Part shown: positions 26,122 through 36,251 of the stretch, piece by piece
Layout of the letters: the number at the start of each line of letters is the position of its first letter
Numbering within the stretch: position 1 is the stretch's first letter
NCBI RefSeq assembly: GCF_000350485.1
Contig: NZ_AORV01000052.1
Coordinates: 20,152-84,151 of the forward strand
DNA from: Ruminiclostridium cellobioparum subsp. termitidis CT1112
GTDB lineage: Bacteria; Bacillota; Clostridia; Acetivibrionales; DSM-1351
Reading direction: 5' to 3'
Length of the DNA: 64,000 nt
Notes under the pieces: generated by a model
Told to the model about the DNA's origin: nothing
Database searches by the model: none
Seen by the model: only the letters and a program-made list of their open reading frames with translations
Program-made: the position numbers and the translations under genes

Positions 26122-28824
26122 TTACTTTCCCCTGCCCGTGCTTTGACCTGCAAAAACAGCTTTGAAGGACCGTTTTACCTTTTTAACGGCAATCCTTCCC
26201 TGCCGTTTAATAACATGCTTTATGACAATGGGTTTCATTTTATTGAACTCAACACCTGCGCTGTCATATTTCCTCACCAGCAAAACAGCGTCAAATTTGC
26301 ACCTGGTGGTACAGACACCGCAGCCGACGCACTGATATTCGTCCACAACCACGGCACCGCAGCCCAGACAGCGTTCTGTCTCCCTTTTGAGCTGCTCTTC
26401 GGTAAAGGTCCGCCGCAAGTCCTCAAAGGTCTCTCTGGCTTCACTGCCGTCTATGTGCAGAGCCCTTTGCCTTGGCAAACGGTCGTAGCCCTCAAGGTTT
26501 AACTGCTCCCTGTCCAGTGCATGATATTCCCTCTCCCGGCCTATGGTCAAATTGTCCCCGTTGACATAGCGGTGAATGGAAACGGCACCCTGCTTGCCCA
26601 AGGCTATTGCATCTATGGCAAATTTGGGACCGGTCAGAGCATCTCCTCCCGCAAACATGTCGGGCTGGCCTGTCTGGAAAGTCACGGGATGGGCTTTGAC
26701 CGTTTTATTGGGTTTCAGTTCCACTGCTGAGTCTTTCAGCAAATCTCCCCATTCGATGGCTTGACCTATTGAAATCAAAACATTTCCGGCCTGGACTACA
26801 GTGGTTTCATTTTCATCAAAAGAGGGATTGAATTTCCCGTCTTTGTCAAAAACTGATGTGCATTTCTTGAATTCCACACCTGAAACCCGCCCGTTTTCTG
26901 TAAGAATTCTCTTTGGCCCCCAGGAATTGTTTATGATAATTCCTTCCGACAGGGCCTCCTGGATTTCTTCGTCAAGGGCAGGCATCTCACTGCGGCCTTC
27001 AAGGCAGTACATATCCACCCGGGCTGCTCCGGTTCTGGCAGCAGTTCTTGCCACGTCGACGGCAACATTCCCTCCGCCGATAACTATGGTTGGTCCCTCC
27101 AGCTTCAGAGCATCGCCAAGATTTACCCTCCGCAAGAATTCAACTCCGGTCATGGCCCCTTCGGCAGTCTCCCCCTCCAGGTTCAGGCCTCTGCCGGCCC
27201 CGGCTCCTATGGCGGCATAGAATGCTTTATAGCCCTGACTCCTGAGTTCGGGTATGGTAACATCCCGGCCCACCTCGACACCGGTCCTGAATTCAACTCC
27301 TATTTGCTTCAAAATGTCTATCTCGGCATTAACTACTTCTTTTCCCAGCCTGAAGGAAGGAATCCCCAGTGTCAGCATTCCCCCCGGTATTATCTCCTTT
27401 TCAAATACAGTGACCTGATAACCCTCCACCGCCAGGAAATAGGCGCAGGACAGTCCGGCAGGCCCGGCTCCTATCACGGCTATCTTTATCTGCCTGCCGG
27501 GTCTCTTTTCGGGAATATACCGGTGCTCTGCCTTCAGATCCTGGTCTGCGATAAATTTTTTGATTTCATCCACGGCCAGAGGCTCATCAACACCTGCTCT
27601 TGTACAGGCCGACTCGCAGTTTCTGGGGCAGATGCGCCCGCAGACGGCAGGAAAGGGATTTTCCTTCTTTATGAGCTCCAGAGCCTCCCGGTATCTGCCC
27701 TGGGATGCCATTTTGATATAGCCCTGGATGGCTATATGTGCCGGACATTCCGATTTGCAGGGGCTGGTGCCGTCCTCGGTGACCACCTTCCTGTGCCGGT
27801 AATCAGGATCCCACCTGTCGGGCCCCCAGGCCGTATCATACGGTGTGTCTTTTTCCCGGGCCCCGGCAGGCTTCTGCTCTTTGCACAGATTTTCACCCAG
27901 CTTCAATGCATTTACCGGACAGTTTTCTACGCATTCACCGCAGGCGACGCACTTGTCCCTGTCCACCTTCGCAGCATAATTTGACCTTGAAAAATCAGGG
28001 TTTCTGTACAGGTTGGCATTTCTCAGCCCAAAACAGGAGCAGCCGCAGCAGTTGCAAATGGCAAGAGCCTTTCCCGGACCTGAGAGATTTGGTATCTGAT
28101 GGGCCAGGCCTTCTCTTTCAGCCTGCCTGCAGATGGCGATTGCCTCTTCCCTTGTGATTTGCCTGCCCCTTCCTGTGCGGATATAGAAATCGGCGGCAGG
28201 TCCCAGCTGGATGCACATTTCTTCAATGGTATGGCCGCAGCCCTGTCCCATGACCCTCATGGAGGTGCGGCAGGCACAGTCGGTAACCGAGAATATCTCA
28301 TGTTTATTGAGCAGCTCGGTAATTTCCTCATAGGAGGCTTTTCTTGTGTCGGCTTCAATGGCACTGTCAATGGGAATAACCCTCATAACTCCCATCCCCA
28401 CCGGGAGGTTTCCAGCCAGCACCACACCCAGTTTTCTTGTGTATTCCTCAAAGCACTCTGCAATCACAGGATACTTTGCAACATTTTCCTTGTTTGCAAC
28501 CATATATTCCATTACACCCGGAACGTAAAGCTCCAGAAAATACTTATCCTCACCGTTTTCTTTTTCAAACTTTACCGAGCCGTCCACAGCCATCCTGTAT
28601 AATATTTTTTCCACCCCGGCTTCAGGTCTCCGGCAGAGCGCAGCCACTTCCCCGATGCTCCTGGGTTTCCGTATTTCAAGGCATAGTGCCACTTCTGCCA
28701 TTTCATCGGTGGTAACCGGCTCGAGGATTTTATATTCCGGGTCTGTGGGCTTGACTTTTACCAGCCCGCCTGTAACACCTCCGGCAATCTTGTTCGCCAG
28801 CTCCAAAACTTTTGGTTTTACCAT
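26122..28824 (-). CDS. FeS-flavin oxidoreductase, GltD-like, with N-terminal FeS domain
   Basis: A 900-aa multidomain redox protein. The first third has a winged-helix-like start (EVAALCRRPEAGVEKILYRM), then a Cys-rich block (DCACRTSMRVMGQGCGH, CNCCGCSCFG) and a ferredoxin motif (CVACGECVENCPVNA). The second part is like the glutamate-synthase small subunit: CGRICPRNCESACTR, the FAD site VIGAGPAGLSCAYF, the NAD(P) site VIGGGNVAVDVARTA and GGDALTGPKFAIDA. A last ferredoxin-like CLGCGA/CVGCGVC pair follows. The ATG at 28824 has AGGGGG 7 nt upstream and lies 1 nt after the hypB stop. It likely passes electrons between NAD(P)H and an FeS partner. Confidence 0.88.
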   Translation of the reverse strand: MVKPKVLELANKIAGGVTGGLVKVKPTDPEYKILEPVTTDEMAEVALCLEIRKPRSIGEVAALCRRPEAGVEKILYRMAVDGSVKFEKENGEDKYFLELYVPGVMEYMVANKENVAKYPVIAECFEEYTRKLGVVLAGNLPVGMGVMRVIPIDSAIEADTRKASYEEITELLNKHEIFSVTDCACRTSMRVMGQGCGHTIEEMCIQLGPAADFYIRTGRGRQITREEAIAICRQAEREGLAHQIPNLSGPGKALAICNCCGCSCFGLRNANLYRNPDFSRSNYAAKVDRDKCVACGECVENCPVNALKLGENLCKEQKPAGAREKDTPYDTAWGPDRWDPDYRHRKVVTEDGTSPCKSECPAHIAIQGYIKMASQGRYREALELIKKENPFPAVCGRICPRNCESACTRAGVDEPLAVDEIKKFIADQDLKAEHRYIPEKRPGRQIKIAVIGAGPAGLSCAYFLAVEGYQVTVFEKEIIPGGMLTLGIPSFRLGKEVVNAEIDILKQIGVEFRTGVEVGRDVTIPELRSQGYKAFYAAIGAGAGRGLNLEGETAEGAMTGVEFLRRVNLGDALKLEGPTIVIGGGNVAVDVARTAARTGAARVDMYCLEGRSEMPALDEEIQEALSEGIIINNSWGPKRILTENGRVSGVEFKKCTSVFDKDGKFNPSFDENETTVVQAGNVLISIGQAIEWGDLLKDSAVELKPNKTVKAHPVTFQTGQPDMFAGGDALTGPKFAIDAIALGKQGAVSIHRYVNGDNLTIGREREYHALDREQLNLEGYDRLPRQRALHIDGSEARETFEDLRRTFTEEQLKRETERCLGCGAVVVDEYQCVGCGVCTTRCKFDAVLLVRKYDSAGVEFNKMKPIVIKHVIKRQGRIAVKKVKRSFKAVFAGQSTGRGK

Positions 28825-28825
28825 G

Positions 28826-29503
28826 TCAATTCCCCCTGTCTTTCCAATTCTCCACCTGTTCACGCAACCAGGCTGCCCATTCGTCCATACCCTCTCCTGT
28901 CTTTGCCGAGACGGGTATGACCCGGATATCCGGGTTCAACTTTTTTACACGTTCCTTCACTGCCTCAAAATCAAAATTGAAATAGTCTTTTGCATCTATT
29001 TTATTGATCAATAAAACATCCACAACAGAAAACATCAAAGGATATTTTAGAGGTTTGTCGTCCCCTTCGGGCACACTCAAAATCATGGCATTTTTTACGG
29101 CTCCGGTGTCAAATTCGGCAGGACAGATCAAATTACCTATATTCTCCAGTATCACAAGGTCCAGCCCCTCTGCTTCAAGCCCGTTAAGGCCCTGTCTGGT
29201 CATATCGGCATCCAGGTGGCACATCCCTCCGGTGTGCAGCTGTATGACCTTTGTGCCTGCACCGGCCACGGTACCGGCATCCACATCGGAGTCAATATCG
29301 GCCTCCAGCACTCCTATTTTCATTTCCTCCCTCAGTGCTTCTATAGTTCTGAGAATTGTCGTTGTCTTGCCTGAACCGGGAGACGACATTAAATTCAGCA
29401 AAAAGGTCTTTCTCTTTTTCAATTCCTCCCGGAACAGATCGGCCTGACGGTTGTTGTCTTCAAAAATACTTTTCTTTATCTCTATAACCTTATATTGTTC
29501 CAT
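28826..29503 (-). CDS. hypB: Hydrogenase maturation GTPase HypB
   Basis: GTPase of 225 aa that drives nickel insertion into NiFe enzymes with HypA. G1 is SSPGSGKTT, followed by EADIDSDVDAGTVA, the metal-binding GGMCHLDADM with Cys and His, ENIGNLICPA and the guanine-specificity motif LLINKIDA. It lacks both the N-terminal CxxCGC motif and a His-rich tail, as in simpler HypB proteins. The downstream redox gene starts 1 nt past its stop; the upstream membrane-protein gene ends 15 bp before it. Confidence 0.96.
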   Translation of the reverse strand: MEQYKVIEIKKSIFEDNNRQADLFREELKKRKTFLLNLMSSPGSGKTTTILRTIEALREEMKIGVLEADIDSDVDAGTVAGAGTKVIQLHTGGMCHLDADMTRQGLNGLEAEGLDLVILENIGNLICPAEFDTGAVKNAMILSVPEGDDKPLKYPLMFSVVDVLLINKIDAKDYFNFDFEAVKERVKKLNPDIRVIPVSAKTGEGMDEWAAWLREQVENWKDRGN

Positions 29504-29518
29504 TGCATCACCACCTCA

Positions 29519-30541
29519 TTAAACCTGCTCTGCCGGCAGTTTCACGGCCTGGGGCAGGTTTGCCTCCGCGAGTGCCTTTATTTCCTTATACTGCTTCAAA
29601 TCGGTATAGAGCTCTCCAAGATATGGATTTCTCCTTGTCCTGAACACTTTGTAAATCATGTAGGCAAATACTGCTATATTTGAAGCCAATGCGGCTATGC
29701 TGAAGGCGTACAACGGCACTTCACTATAAGAGGACGCCACGGCAAAGGCACCTTTATCAATAAATGCTGGGAAAGTCTGTGCAAACATGCACCAGATGGC
29801 AAGCGTCTGGGCACGGTGCTGGAGCCAAGCTCCCTTTCCGACGGTAAAGGAGCAAAGTGTGGCTGCCAGAAGGAGAGCGAAACCGCAATACCAGGAGTGG
29901 CCCGGCAGGCAGTTGTATGTATAGTCAAAATTCCACAGGTCATAGGCTATTATCCAGAACCACAGCATGTCGGGCCACAGCATGTCCCTGCTGCCGTCCT
30001 TTGCAGTCTTCTTCCTGATGCATATCCCCAACCAGCCGGTTATGGTTATGATATTCAGGATTCCGGCAATACCGTTCATGAAATTCCAGGGTCCGCCCAG
30101 AACATACATGGCTTCGTCAGCCAGTGTTCCGCCCCCGCGGTATTGGATCCCCACCTGGAAATCCCGCAGTACCGCCTCAAGAATATTTATGGCAAGAATC
30201 AGGGGCGGAAAGCACAAGGCCCATTTCTTGTCGGATAATCTCCATTCCCTGCCGGTATGCTTGTTTTTGAAGCTGACATGTCTGATGCACCAGAAGCCTA
30301 TACAACCGGCTGTGGAAGAGTATACCTTGGCCAGGTGGAACCAGTCTGTATAGGTCGTATCACTTAATACTGTAAACCAAAGTATTGACAGGATCAGAGG
30401 TAAAATAACAAAACTTGCAAATCCAACATATTTCCATCTCCGTGCTGCTTCATTGAAGCCAAAAAGTACCGCAAAGACGATTATCCAGACACCCCATACG
30501 CCTAATGCCGTTGCACCGTCCGCATAGTTGAACACAAACAT
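29519..30541 (-). CDS. DUF5692-like integral membrane protein
   Basis: A 340-aa polytopic membrane protein with about nine hydrophobic segments. It resembles the DUF5692 family as I recall it; the family has no known function. Notable are a Trp-rich periplasmic-type segment (YDLWNFDYTYNCLPGHSWYCG) and many Trp/Tyr in the helices. The ATG at 30541 has GGGGG about 6 nt upstream; the frame is open 25 codons further but without a site. It heads the hypB-redox-hypA operon, so a link to a nickel or redox system is possible but unproven. Confidence 0.72.
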   Translation of the reverse strand: MFVFNYADGATALGVWGVWIIVFAVLFGFNEAARRWKYVGFASFVILPLILSILWFTVLSDTTYTDWFHLAKVYSSTAGCIGFWCIRHVSFKNKHTGREWRLSDKKWALCFPPLILAINILEAVLRDFQVGIQYRGGGTLADEAMYVLGGPWNFMNGIAGILNIITITGWLGICIRKKTAKDGSRDMLWPDMLWFWIIAYDLWNFDYTYNCLPGHSWYCGFALLLAATLCSFTVGKGAWLQHRAQTLAIWCMFAQTFPAFIDKGAFAVASSYSEVPLYAFSIAALASNIAVFAYMIYKVFRTRRNPYLGELYTDLKQYKEIKALAEANLPQAVKLPAEQV

Positions 30542-30621
30542 ACTACAACCCCCAATTTTATTAATTTTTAGTATTATTTCAAATTCATTGTATAATTTCA
30601 TCCAAATACTGTTCAATAGAC

Positions 30622-30657
30622 AAAAAAAAGAAAGTGTCTATTTCACACTTTCTTTTT
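30622..30657. terminator. Terminator of the tetR-type gene
   Basis: Perfect inverted repeat AAAGAAAGTGT / ACACTTTCTTT with a 7-nt loop, flanked by A and T runs, about 50 bp past the TetR stop and before the DUF5692-like operon. It can work in both directions. Confidence 0.85.
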
Positions 30658-30705
30658 GCATACGCTTCTAGATCAATCGTTAGACCAATACTTTTATATC
30701 AGGCT

Positions 30706-31281
30706 TTATCCCATTTTTCCCTCTTCCGCAAAGGCGGCAACCGAACGGGGGATACTCCCCGTTATCATGACAAGCAGCTTCCTGAGTATGAGCTCGGGCT
30801 CTTCTTCCATTCCTTCATTTACCCATTCCATCATCAAGCCGTTGAACACATGCCTGTAAAAATTCACGATAAACCTTCTGTCATTGTCCTTTAATTCTAC
30901 TTTGAGTTTGACGATGCATTCCTCCACTACGTCATCCAGCAGCCTGTTGGAGATGTTTATAAAAAAGGTATTTGCCTCTGACCTGTAGGAAGAATAATAC
31001 ACATGCAGTATCATTTTTGAATTTCTTTTCAGATAATTCATTGTAGCCAGAAATCCGCCGCTCCATGTATCAAACGTCCTGTTCTGGGCAATTTCCTTTG
31101 TGATTTCTCCATAGAACACAAATTTAAAGATATCAAAAATATCGTTGAAATGATTGTAAAAGGTTTGCCTGTTTAAGTCACAATGTTCGCAAATCCCCTT
31201 TACCGTGATCTTATCTATGGATCTGGTTTTAATAATTTGTTTAAATGCTTCAGCTATGGCAGCTTTGGCGGTCTGCTTCAT
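30706..31281 (-). CDS. TetR family transcriptional regulator
   Basis: A 191-aa regulator. The N-terminal helix-turn-helix reads ITVKGICEHCDLNRQTFYNHF, where the last segment is the recognition helix common to DhaS-type TetR proteins. The C-terminal domain is helical and ligand binding in relatives. AGGAGAA precedes the ATG. It lies upstream of the DUF5692-hypBA operon in the same direction, separated by a terminator, and could control that operon or itself. Confidence 0.92.
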   Translation of the reverse strand: MKQTAKAAIAEAFKQIIKTRSIDKITVKGICEHCDLNRQTFYNHFNDIFDIFKFVFYGEITKEIAQNRTFDTWSGGFLATMNYLKRNSKMILHVYYSSYRSEANTFFINISNRLLDDVVEECIVKLKVELKDNDRRFIVNFYRHVFNGLMMEWVNEGMEEEPELILRKLLVMITGSIPRSVAAFAEEGKMG

Positions 31282-31433
31282 AGATTTCTCCTCATCTGAA
31301 AAAAAATAAGTTTTTCAGTTTCATTCAAACATCCATTCAGCCGGAATATTCCGTCGTTTTTAAACATTTAGGTGTTGTTCCCAACAATAGTATAATATAT
31401 AAACCAGTAGAATACAAATATGGAAATGAAATA

Positions 31434-32069
31434 TTATTCAGCTTGTTTTTCCCAGTTACAGATAATGTTATTGATCCTGTCCACCAGCATTGAAAAAGCC
31501 ACATTGTTCATACCGCCCTCAGGAATAATAACGTCGGCATTTTTTTTGCTGGGCTCAATAAAGGCCTCGTGCATGGGTTTTACCGTATTCAGGTACTGGT
31601 TGATCACCGAATCCAGATTTCTGCCCCTTTCGTGAATATCCCGCATGAGCCTTCTGGCCAGCCTGATATCGGCATCGGTATCTACAAATACCTTGATGTC
31701 CATAATATCGGCCAATTCAGGGTTCTCAAAAATCAAAATCCCTTCCAGTATAATGACACGTTTGGGCTCCTCCCTGACGGTCTCATCCAGCCTTCTGTAT
31801 TCCACAAAAGAATAGGTGGGTCTTTCCACAGACTCAAACCTCTTAAGCTGTTTTAACTGTTCTATCAGGAGCTTTGAGTCGAAAGCGCCGGGATGGTCGA
31901 AATTAAGCAGTTTTCTTTCCTCATAGGAAAGGTGGTCAAAGGAATTATAATAAAAATCCTGGCACAGCAGAACTACATCGTCGCCAAAAGTAGTCTTCAG
32001 CCTTTTTGCAAGAGTGGTCTTGCCGGAGCCGGTACCGCCGGCTATTCCAATAAGTACAGCATGTTTCAT
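31434..32069 (-). CDS. udk: Uridine kinase
   Basis: Uridine/cytidine kinase of 211 aa, the normal length. The P-loop GIAGGTGSGKTTLAKRL is at the N-terminus, followed by LCQDFYYNSFDHLSYEERKL with the substrate-binding Asp and Tyr, NFDHPGAFD, VILEGILIFENPEL and the LID-like RLARRLMRDIHERGR. It phosphorylates uridine and cytidine in pyrimidine salvage. GGAGATG precedes the ATG. Monocistronic, between the TetR and MATE genes. Confidence 0.96.
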   Translation of the reverse strand: MKHAVLIGIAGGTGSGKTTLAKRLKTTFGDDVVLLCQDFYYNSFDHLSYEERKLLNFDHPGAFDSKLLIEQLKQLKRFESVERPTYSFVEYRRLDETVREEPKRVIILEGILIFENPELADIMDIKVFVDTDADIRLARRLMRDIHERGRNLDSVINQYLNTVKPMHEAFIEPSKKNADVIIPEGGMNNVAFSMLVDRINNIICNWEKQAE

Positions 32070-32151
32070 GTCGCATCTCCAAATTATTTGTAATGTGCTT
32101 TCTTCAAAGATTATACCAATGTTTTTTTGCAGTTATTATTATTTTTATAAC

Positions 32152-33531
32152 CTATACATTCATATACTTCCATCTGCCCCTGTTCATCCTTACCAGATAC
32201 ATGACCGATCTTATGCAAAAGTCAAAGAATATACCGACCATAACTCCAAACAAGCCCATTCCGAAAAAGTGGATGAGTACAAAGGACAAACCCACCCTGA
32301 ACGTCCAGAGTCCTACGAAGGAAGTGACCATAACATACTTGATGTCACCCGCCGCCTTCAAGGTTGCCGAGCACAGATTCAAAACCGCAAGTAGCGGCTC
32401 TATTAAGCCAAATGTGCAAACTATGGCCACCGACTCCTCTATTACGAGATGATCATTGGAGTACATGGCCGCCAGCTGTTTTGAAAATATGACCATGAGT
32501 ATGCCTATGACAAAACCCACAGCCATTGTTATCTTCAAGCTGTCATAAGCGTAGGTTTCTGCCTTTTCATAATCCCTTGCCCCAAGGCTTTGTCCCACAA
32601 GGGTAGTGTTGGCAATGGCAAACCCGAATATGGGGAAGAAAGCAAGGGCATTTATGTTTAATCCTATCTGGTATGCAGCCATAGCAACCGTTCCAAGGGA
32701 GACGATTATGATCTGGAGCACAAGAAATCCTCCCTGCATGACGGCTTGCTCTATAAAGCCCGGAACGCCTATACTGACTATCCTCTTCATCATTTCGGGC
32801 CTGATTGTGTAGTCATCCTTCAAACTCAGGTTGAGTTTGAGCTTTTTACGGTTGTACAAAACCAGCACTCGCACCGTAACACCTACAATTCTTGAAACTG
32901 TTACGGCTATAGCCGAGCCGACTATCCCGTAGGCAGGTATATGAAGTGCCGGAACGCCAAATATAAGTACGGTATTTAATATTATGTTCAAAATGTTGAC
33001 TCCGCCTGTAATGACCATTGGAGTTTTTGTATCCCCGGCCCCTCTCATGGCTCCTGATATTATGATATCAAGCACAAGAAACGGCAAATTGAAAAGCACA
33101 ATATTAAAATAGCTCATTCCTGCTTTTAAAACTTCCTTTTCGGCTCCCCCGAAAAACAAACCCAGAATATTAAATGAAAACAACCTGCCCGGGATTACCA
33201 TTATCAATCCCACAAGAATTGCCATGTAGCCCGATTGTATAAGTGCTCTCTTGGCATCTTCCCTGTTGCCTTCACCTGTGACTCTGGCGATAACCACCGT
33301 TGTACCTATTGATAAGCCCGAGAAAACCGTCTGCATGAACCCCATCAGCATATTAACCATGCCGACCGCGGCAACTGCATATGTGCCTATACGGCCCATG
33401 AATATTGTGGAAACCATTCCAACCATCATTTCAAGTATTTGTTCTGTTATTGAAGGCCAGGCCATAGATATGATTTCTTTATCCGCTTTAGCGTTTAGTT
33501 TGTACCATTTTTTCTTCATCATTAACCCCAT
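32152..33531 (-). CDS. MATE family efflux transporter
   Basis: Multidrug/toxin exporter with about twelve hydrophobic helices in two related halves. Marks are SMAWPSITEQILEMMVG at the N-terminus, GAMRGAGDTKTP in the middle and the second-half FAIANTTLVGQSLGA. The frame is open to 33600, but a promoter (33571-33600) occupies that part, so translation must begin further in. The ATG at 33531 (AGGA 10 nt upstream) or those at 33522/33519 are candidates; the choice is uncertain. Length (459 aa) fits the family. Confidence 0.93.
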   Translation of the reverse strand: MGLMMKKKWYKLNAKADKEIISMAWPSITEQILEMMVGMVSTIFMGRIGTYAVAAVGMVNMLMGFMQTVFSGLSIGTTVVIARVTGEGNREDAKRALIQSGYMAILVGLIMVIPGRLFSFNILGLFFGGAEKEVLKAGMSYFNIVLFNLPFLVLDIIISGAMRGAGDTKTPMVITGGVNILNIILNTVLIFGVPALHIPAYGIVGSAIAVTVSRIVGVTVRVLVLYNRKKLKLNLSLKDDYTIRPEMMKRIVSIGVPGFIEQAVMQGGFLVLQIIIVSLGTVAMAAYQIGLNINALAFFPIFGFAIANTTLVGQSLGARDYEKAETYAYDSLKITMAVGFVIGILMVIFSKQLAAMYSNDHLVIEESVAIVCTFGLIEPLLAVLNLCSATLKAAGDIKYVMVTSFVGLWTFRVGLSFVLIHFFGMGLFGVMVGIFFDFCIRSVMYLVRMNRGRWKYMNV

Positions 33532-33570
33532 TTTTAAACTGTCCTGAAAAAAATATCCTACAAAATAATA

Positions 33571-33600
33571 ATTATAAGAGAATTTATAATATTGTGTCAA
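33571..33600 (-). promoter_or_regulatory. Sigma-A type promoter of the MATE gene
   Basis: On the minus strand, TTGACA (33595-33600) and TATAAT (33571-33576) are both perfect and 18 bp apart. Transcription should begin near 33564, about 33 nt before the chosen start codon. Confidence 0.82.
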
Positions 33601-33734
33601 ATGCCATTATTGGAGTTAAAGCCCCATTATATATGGATCTGCCCTGAATTATTAAATTGTTGTCTGGAGACGTGCAAAGTCATAATTTTCTGTTTTTAAC
33701 AACACTTCAAAAAATCCCCCGACAGCATAATAAT

Positions 33735-33761
33735 ACTGCATACCCTTCAAAAGTATGCAGT
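33735..33761. repeat. Hairpin in the gap after the xylanase gene
   Basis: Perfect 9-bp inverted repeat (ACTGCATAC / GTATGCAGT) with a 9-nt loop, about 100 bp past the xylanase stop. On the minus strand a U run precedes rather than follows it, so terminator function is doubtful. The rest of 33601-33861 shows no gene. Confidence 0.55.
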
Positions 33762-33861
33762 AAAAAAAATCAAATTGCCTATCATTTTTTAACCATAGTC
33801 CGTCAATACGCTTTAAAGAACATTACCTGCGGATTTTCATCATACGGCTTCTATGCCGTAC

Positions 33862-34764
<903 letters not shown>

Positions 34765-34914
34765 TCACACCTCCTTTCTTTAGCTTATTAATAAAATGCA
34801 TTTTATTTGATAATTATATCATATTTTGTTAAATATTACCATATAGGAAAACAATATATCCCACAGGTTTGTATTTGCCATGCACCGAAAGAATTAGAGG
34901 TCGGAAAAATGAAT

Positions 34915-34940
34915 AAGGAGTCTACATATGTAAACTCCTT
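34915..34940. terminator. Terminator of the iron alcohol dehydrogenase gene
   Basis: Inverted repeat AAGGAGT / ACTCCTT continuing into TACATATGTA, about 45 bp past the dehydrogenase stop. The minus-strand tail is U-rich (ATTCATTTTT). Confidence 0.7.
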
Positions 34941-34986
34941 AAAATTATCCATATAAAGTTTTCATTACATTAAATTTATATCAGCT

Positions 34987-36132
34987 TCACATCAGCTTTC
35001 TGAATAAGCCGATCAAATCTTCCACACAGGTATCCTTCGGATTGCCCGGACGACATGCATCCGCATATGCCGACTCTGCAAGGAACTGGAGATCAGCTTC
35101 CTTGATGGCGTCCAGTTTTGCCGGAATGCCTACATCGGCAGACAGCTTCTTCACTGCCTCAATTGCAGCCCTGCGGTAATCATCCCGGGTCATGGAGCCG
35201 GTACCTTCAACTCCCATGGCCGCTGCTATTGCCTTATATTTTTCACCGGTGCACTCGGCATTGTATTCCATAACTAAAGGCAGCATCATGGCACAGGCAA
35301 CTCCATGAGGTGTGTCATATGTAGCACCCAGTGTATGTGCCATGGAGTGGGCTATACCCAGGCCCACATTGGAAAAGCCCATTCCGGCTATGTACTGTCC
35401 CAATGCCATACCTTCGCGGCCTTCTTTGGTGTTCTCAACAGCACCTCTTAAATTCCCTGCTATAATTTCGATTGCCTTGATATGGAACATGTCGGTCATT
35501 TCCCATGCAGCTTTGGTAATATAACCTTCTATGGCATGGGTCAGCGCATCCATACCTGTTGCAGCGGTAAGCCCCCTGGGCATGGAGGACATCATATCGG
35601 GATCGATGATTGCTATGACCGGCATATCATGCGGGTCAACACAGACAAACTTTCTTTTCCTCTCAATATCGGTAATAACATAATTTATTGTAACCTCGGC
35701 TGCAGTACCTGCAGTGGTAGGGACCGCAATAATAGGTATGCTCGGCTTTTTAGTTGGAGCCACTCCCTCCAGGCTTCTCACATCTTCAAATTCAGGATTG
35801 GCTATGATTATACCGATAGCTTTGGCGGTATCCATGGAAGACCCTCCGCCTATTGCAATTATATAATCTGCCTTGGAAGCCTTAAATGCCGCCACACCGC
35901 TCTGTACATTTTCAATTGTGGGGTTTGGTTTAATGTTGGAATAGATTTCGTATTTCAAGCCTGCTGCTTCCATTAAACCAGTAACTCTTGATGTTATATT
36001 CAATTTGACCAAATCCGGGTCACTGCATATAAAGGCTTTGGAAAAGCCCCTTATTTTAACTTCATTTACAATTTCATTAACCGCACCTGACCCATGGTAG
36101 GATGTTTCATTTAACATAATTCTATATGGCAT
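34987..36132 (-). CDS. Iron-containing alcohol dehydrogenase
   Basis: Group III NAD(P)-dependent alcohol dehydrogenase of 381 aa. The nucleotide loop is IAIGGGSSMDTAKAIG; the iron ligands are expected in DALTHAIEGY, GIAHSMAHTLGA and DTPHGVACA (Asp and three His across the C-terminal half). It reduces aldehydes in fermentation or oxidises alcohols; the substrate is not evident. The ATG at 36132 has GAGGTGG 8 nt upstream; an in-frame GTG four codons earlier is part of that site. A TetR gene lies upstream in the same direction. Confidence 0.95.
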   Translation of the reverse strand: MPYRIMLNETSYHGSGAVNEIVNEVKIRGFSKAFICSDPDLVKLNITSRVTGLMEAAGLKYEIYSNIKPNPTIENVQSGVAAFKASKADYIIAIGGGSSMDTAKAIGIIIANPEFEDVRSLEGVAPTKKPSIPIIAVPTTAGTAAEVTINYVITDIERKRKFVCVDPHDMPVIAIIDPDMMSSMPRGLTAATGMDALTHAIEGYITKAAWEMTDMFHIKAIEIIAGNLRGAVENTKEGREGMALGQYIAGMGFSNVGLGIAHSMAHTLGATYDTPHGVACAMMLPLVMEYNAECTGEKYKAIAAAMGVEGTGSMTRDDYRRAAIEAVKKLSADVGIPAKLDAIKEADLQFLAESAYADACRPGNPKDTCVEDLIGLFRKLM

Positions 36133-36251
36133 GATATATTCCACCTCGCTATATTTACTTTACAGCAGCTGCTATATACGCCATCATTATATCCATAATC
36201 ATATTAATTATAAAGTTACAAAACAGCCGAGTTGTAACATATTACAATTGC

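Noticed and set aside
33600..33600. Upstream start for the MATE gene
   Set aside because: The frame is open to here, but the position falls within a perfect -35 box whose transcript would start about 36 bases downstream, so this start could not be in the mRNA.
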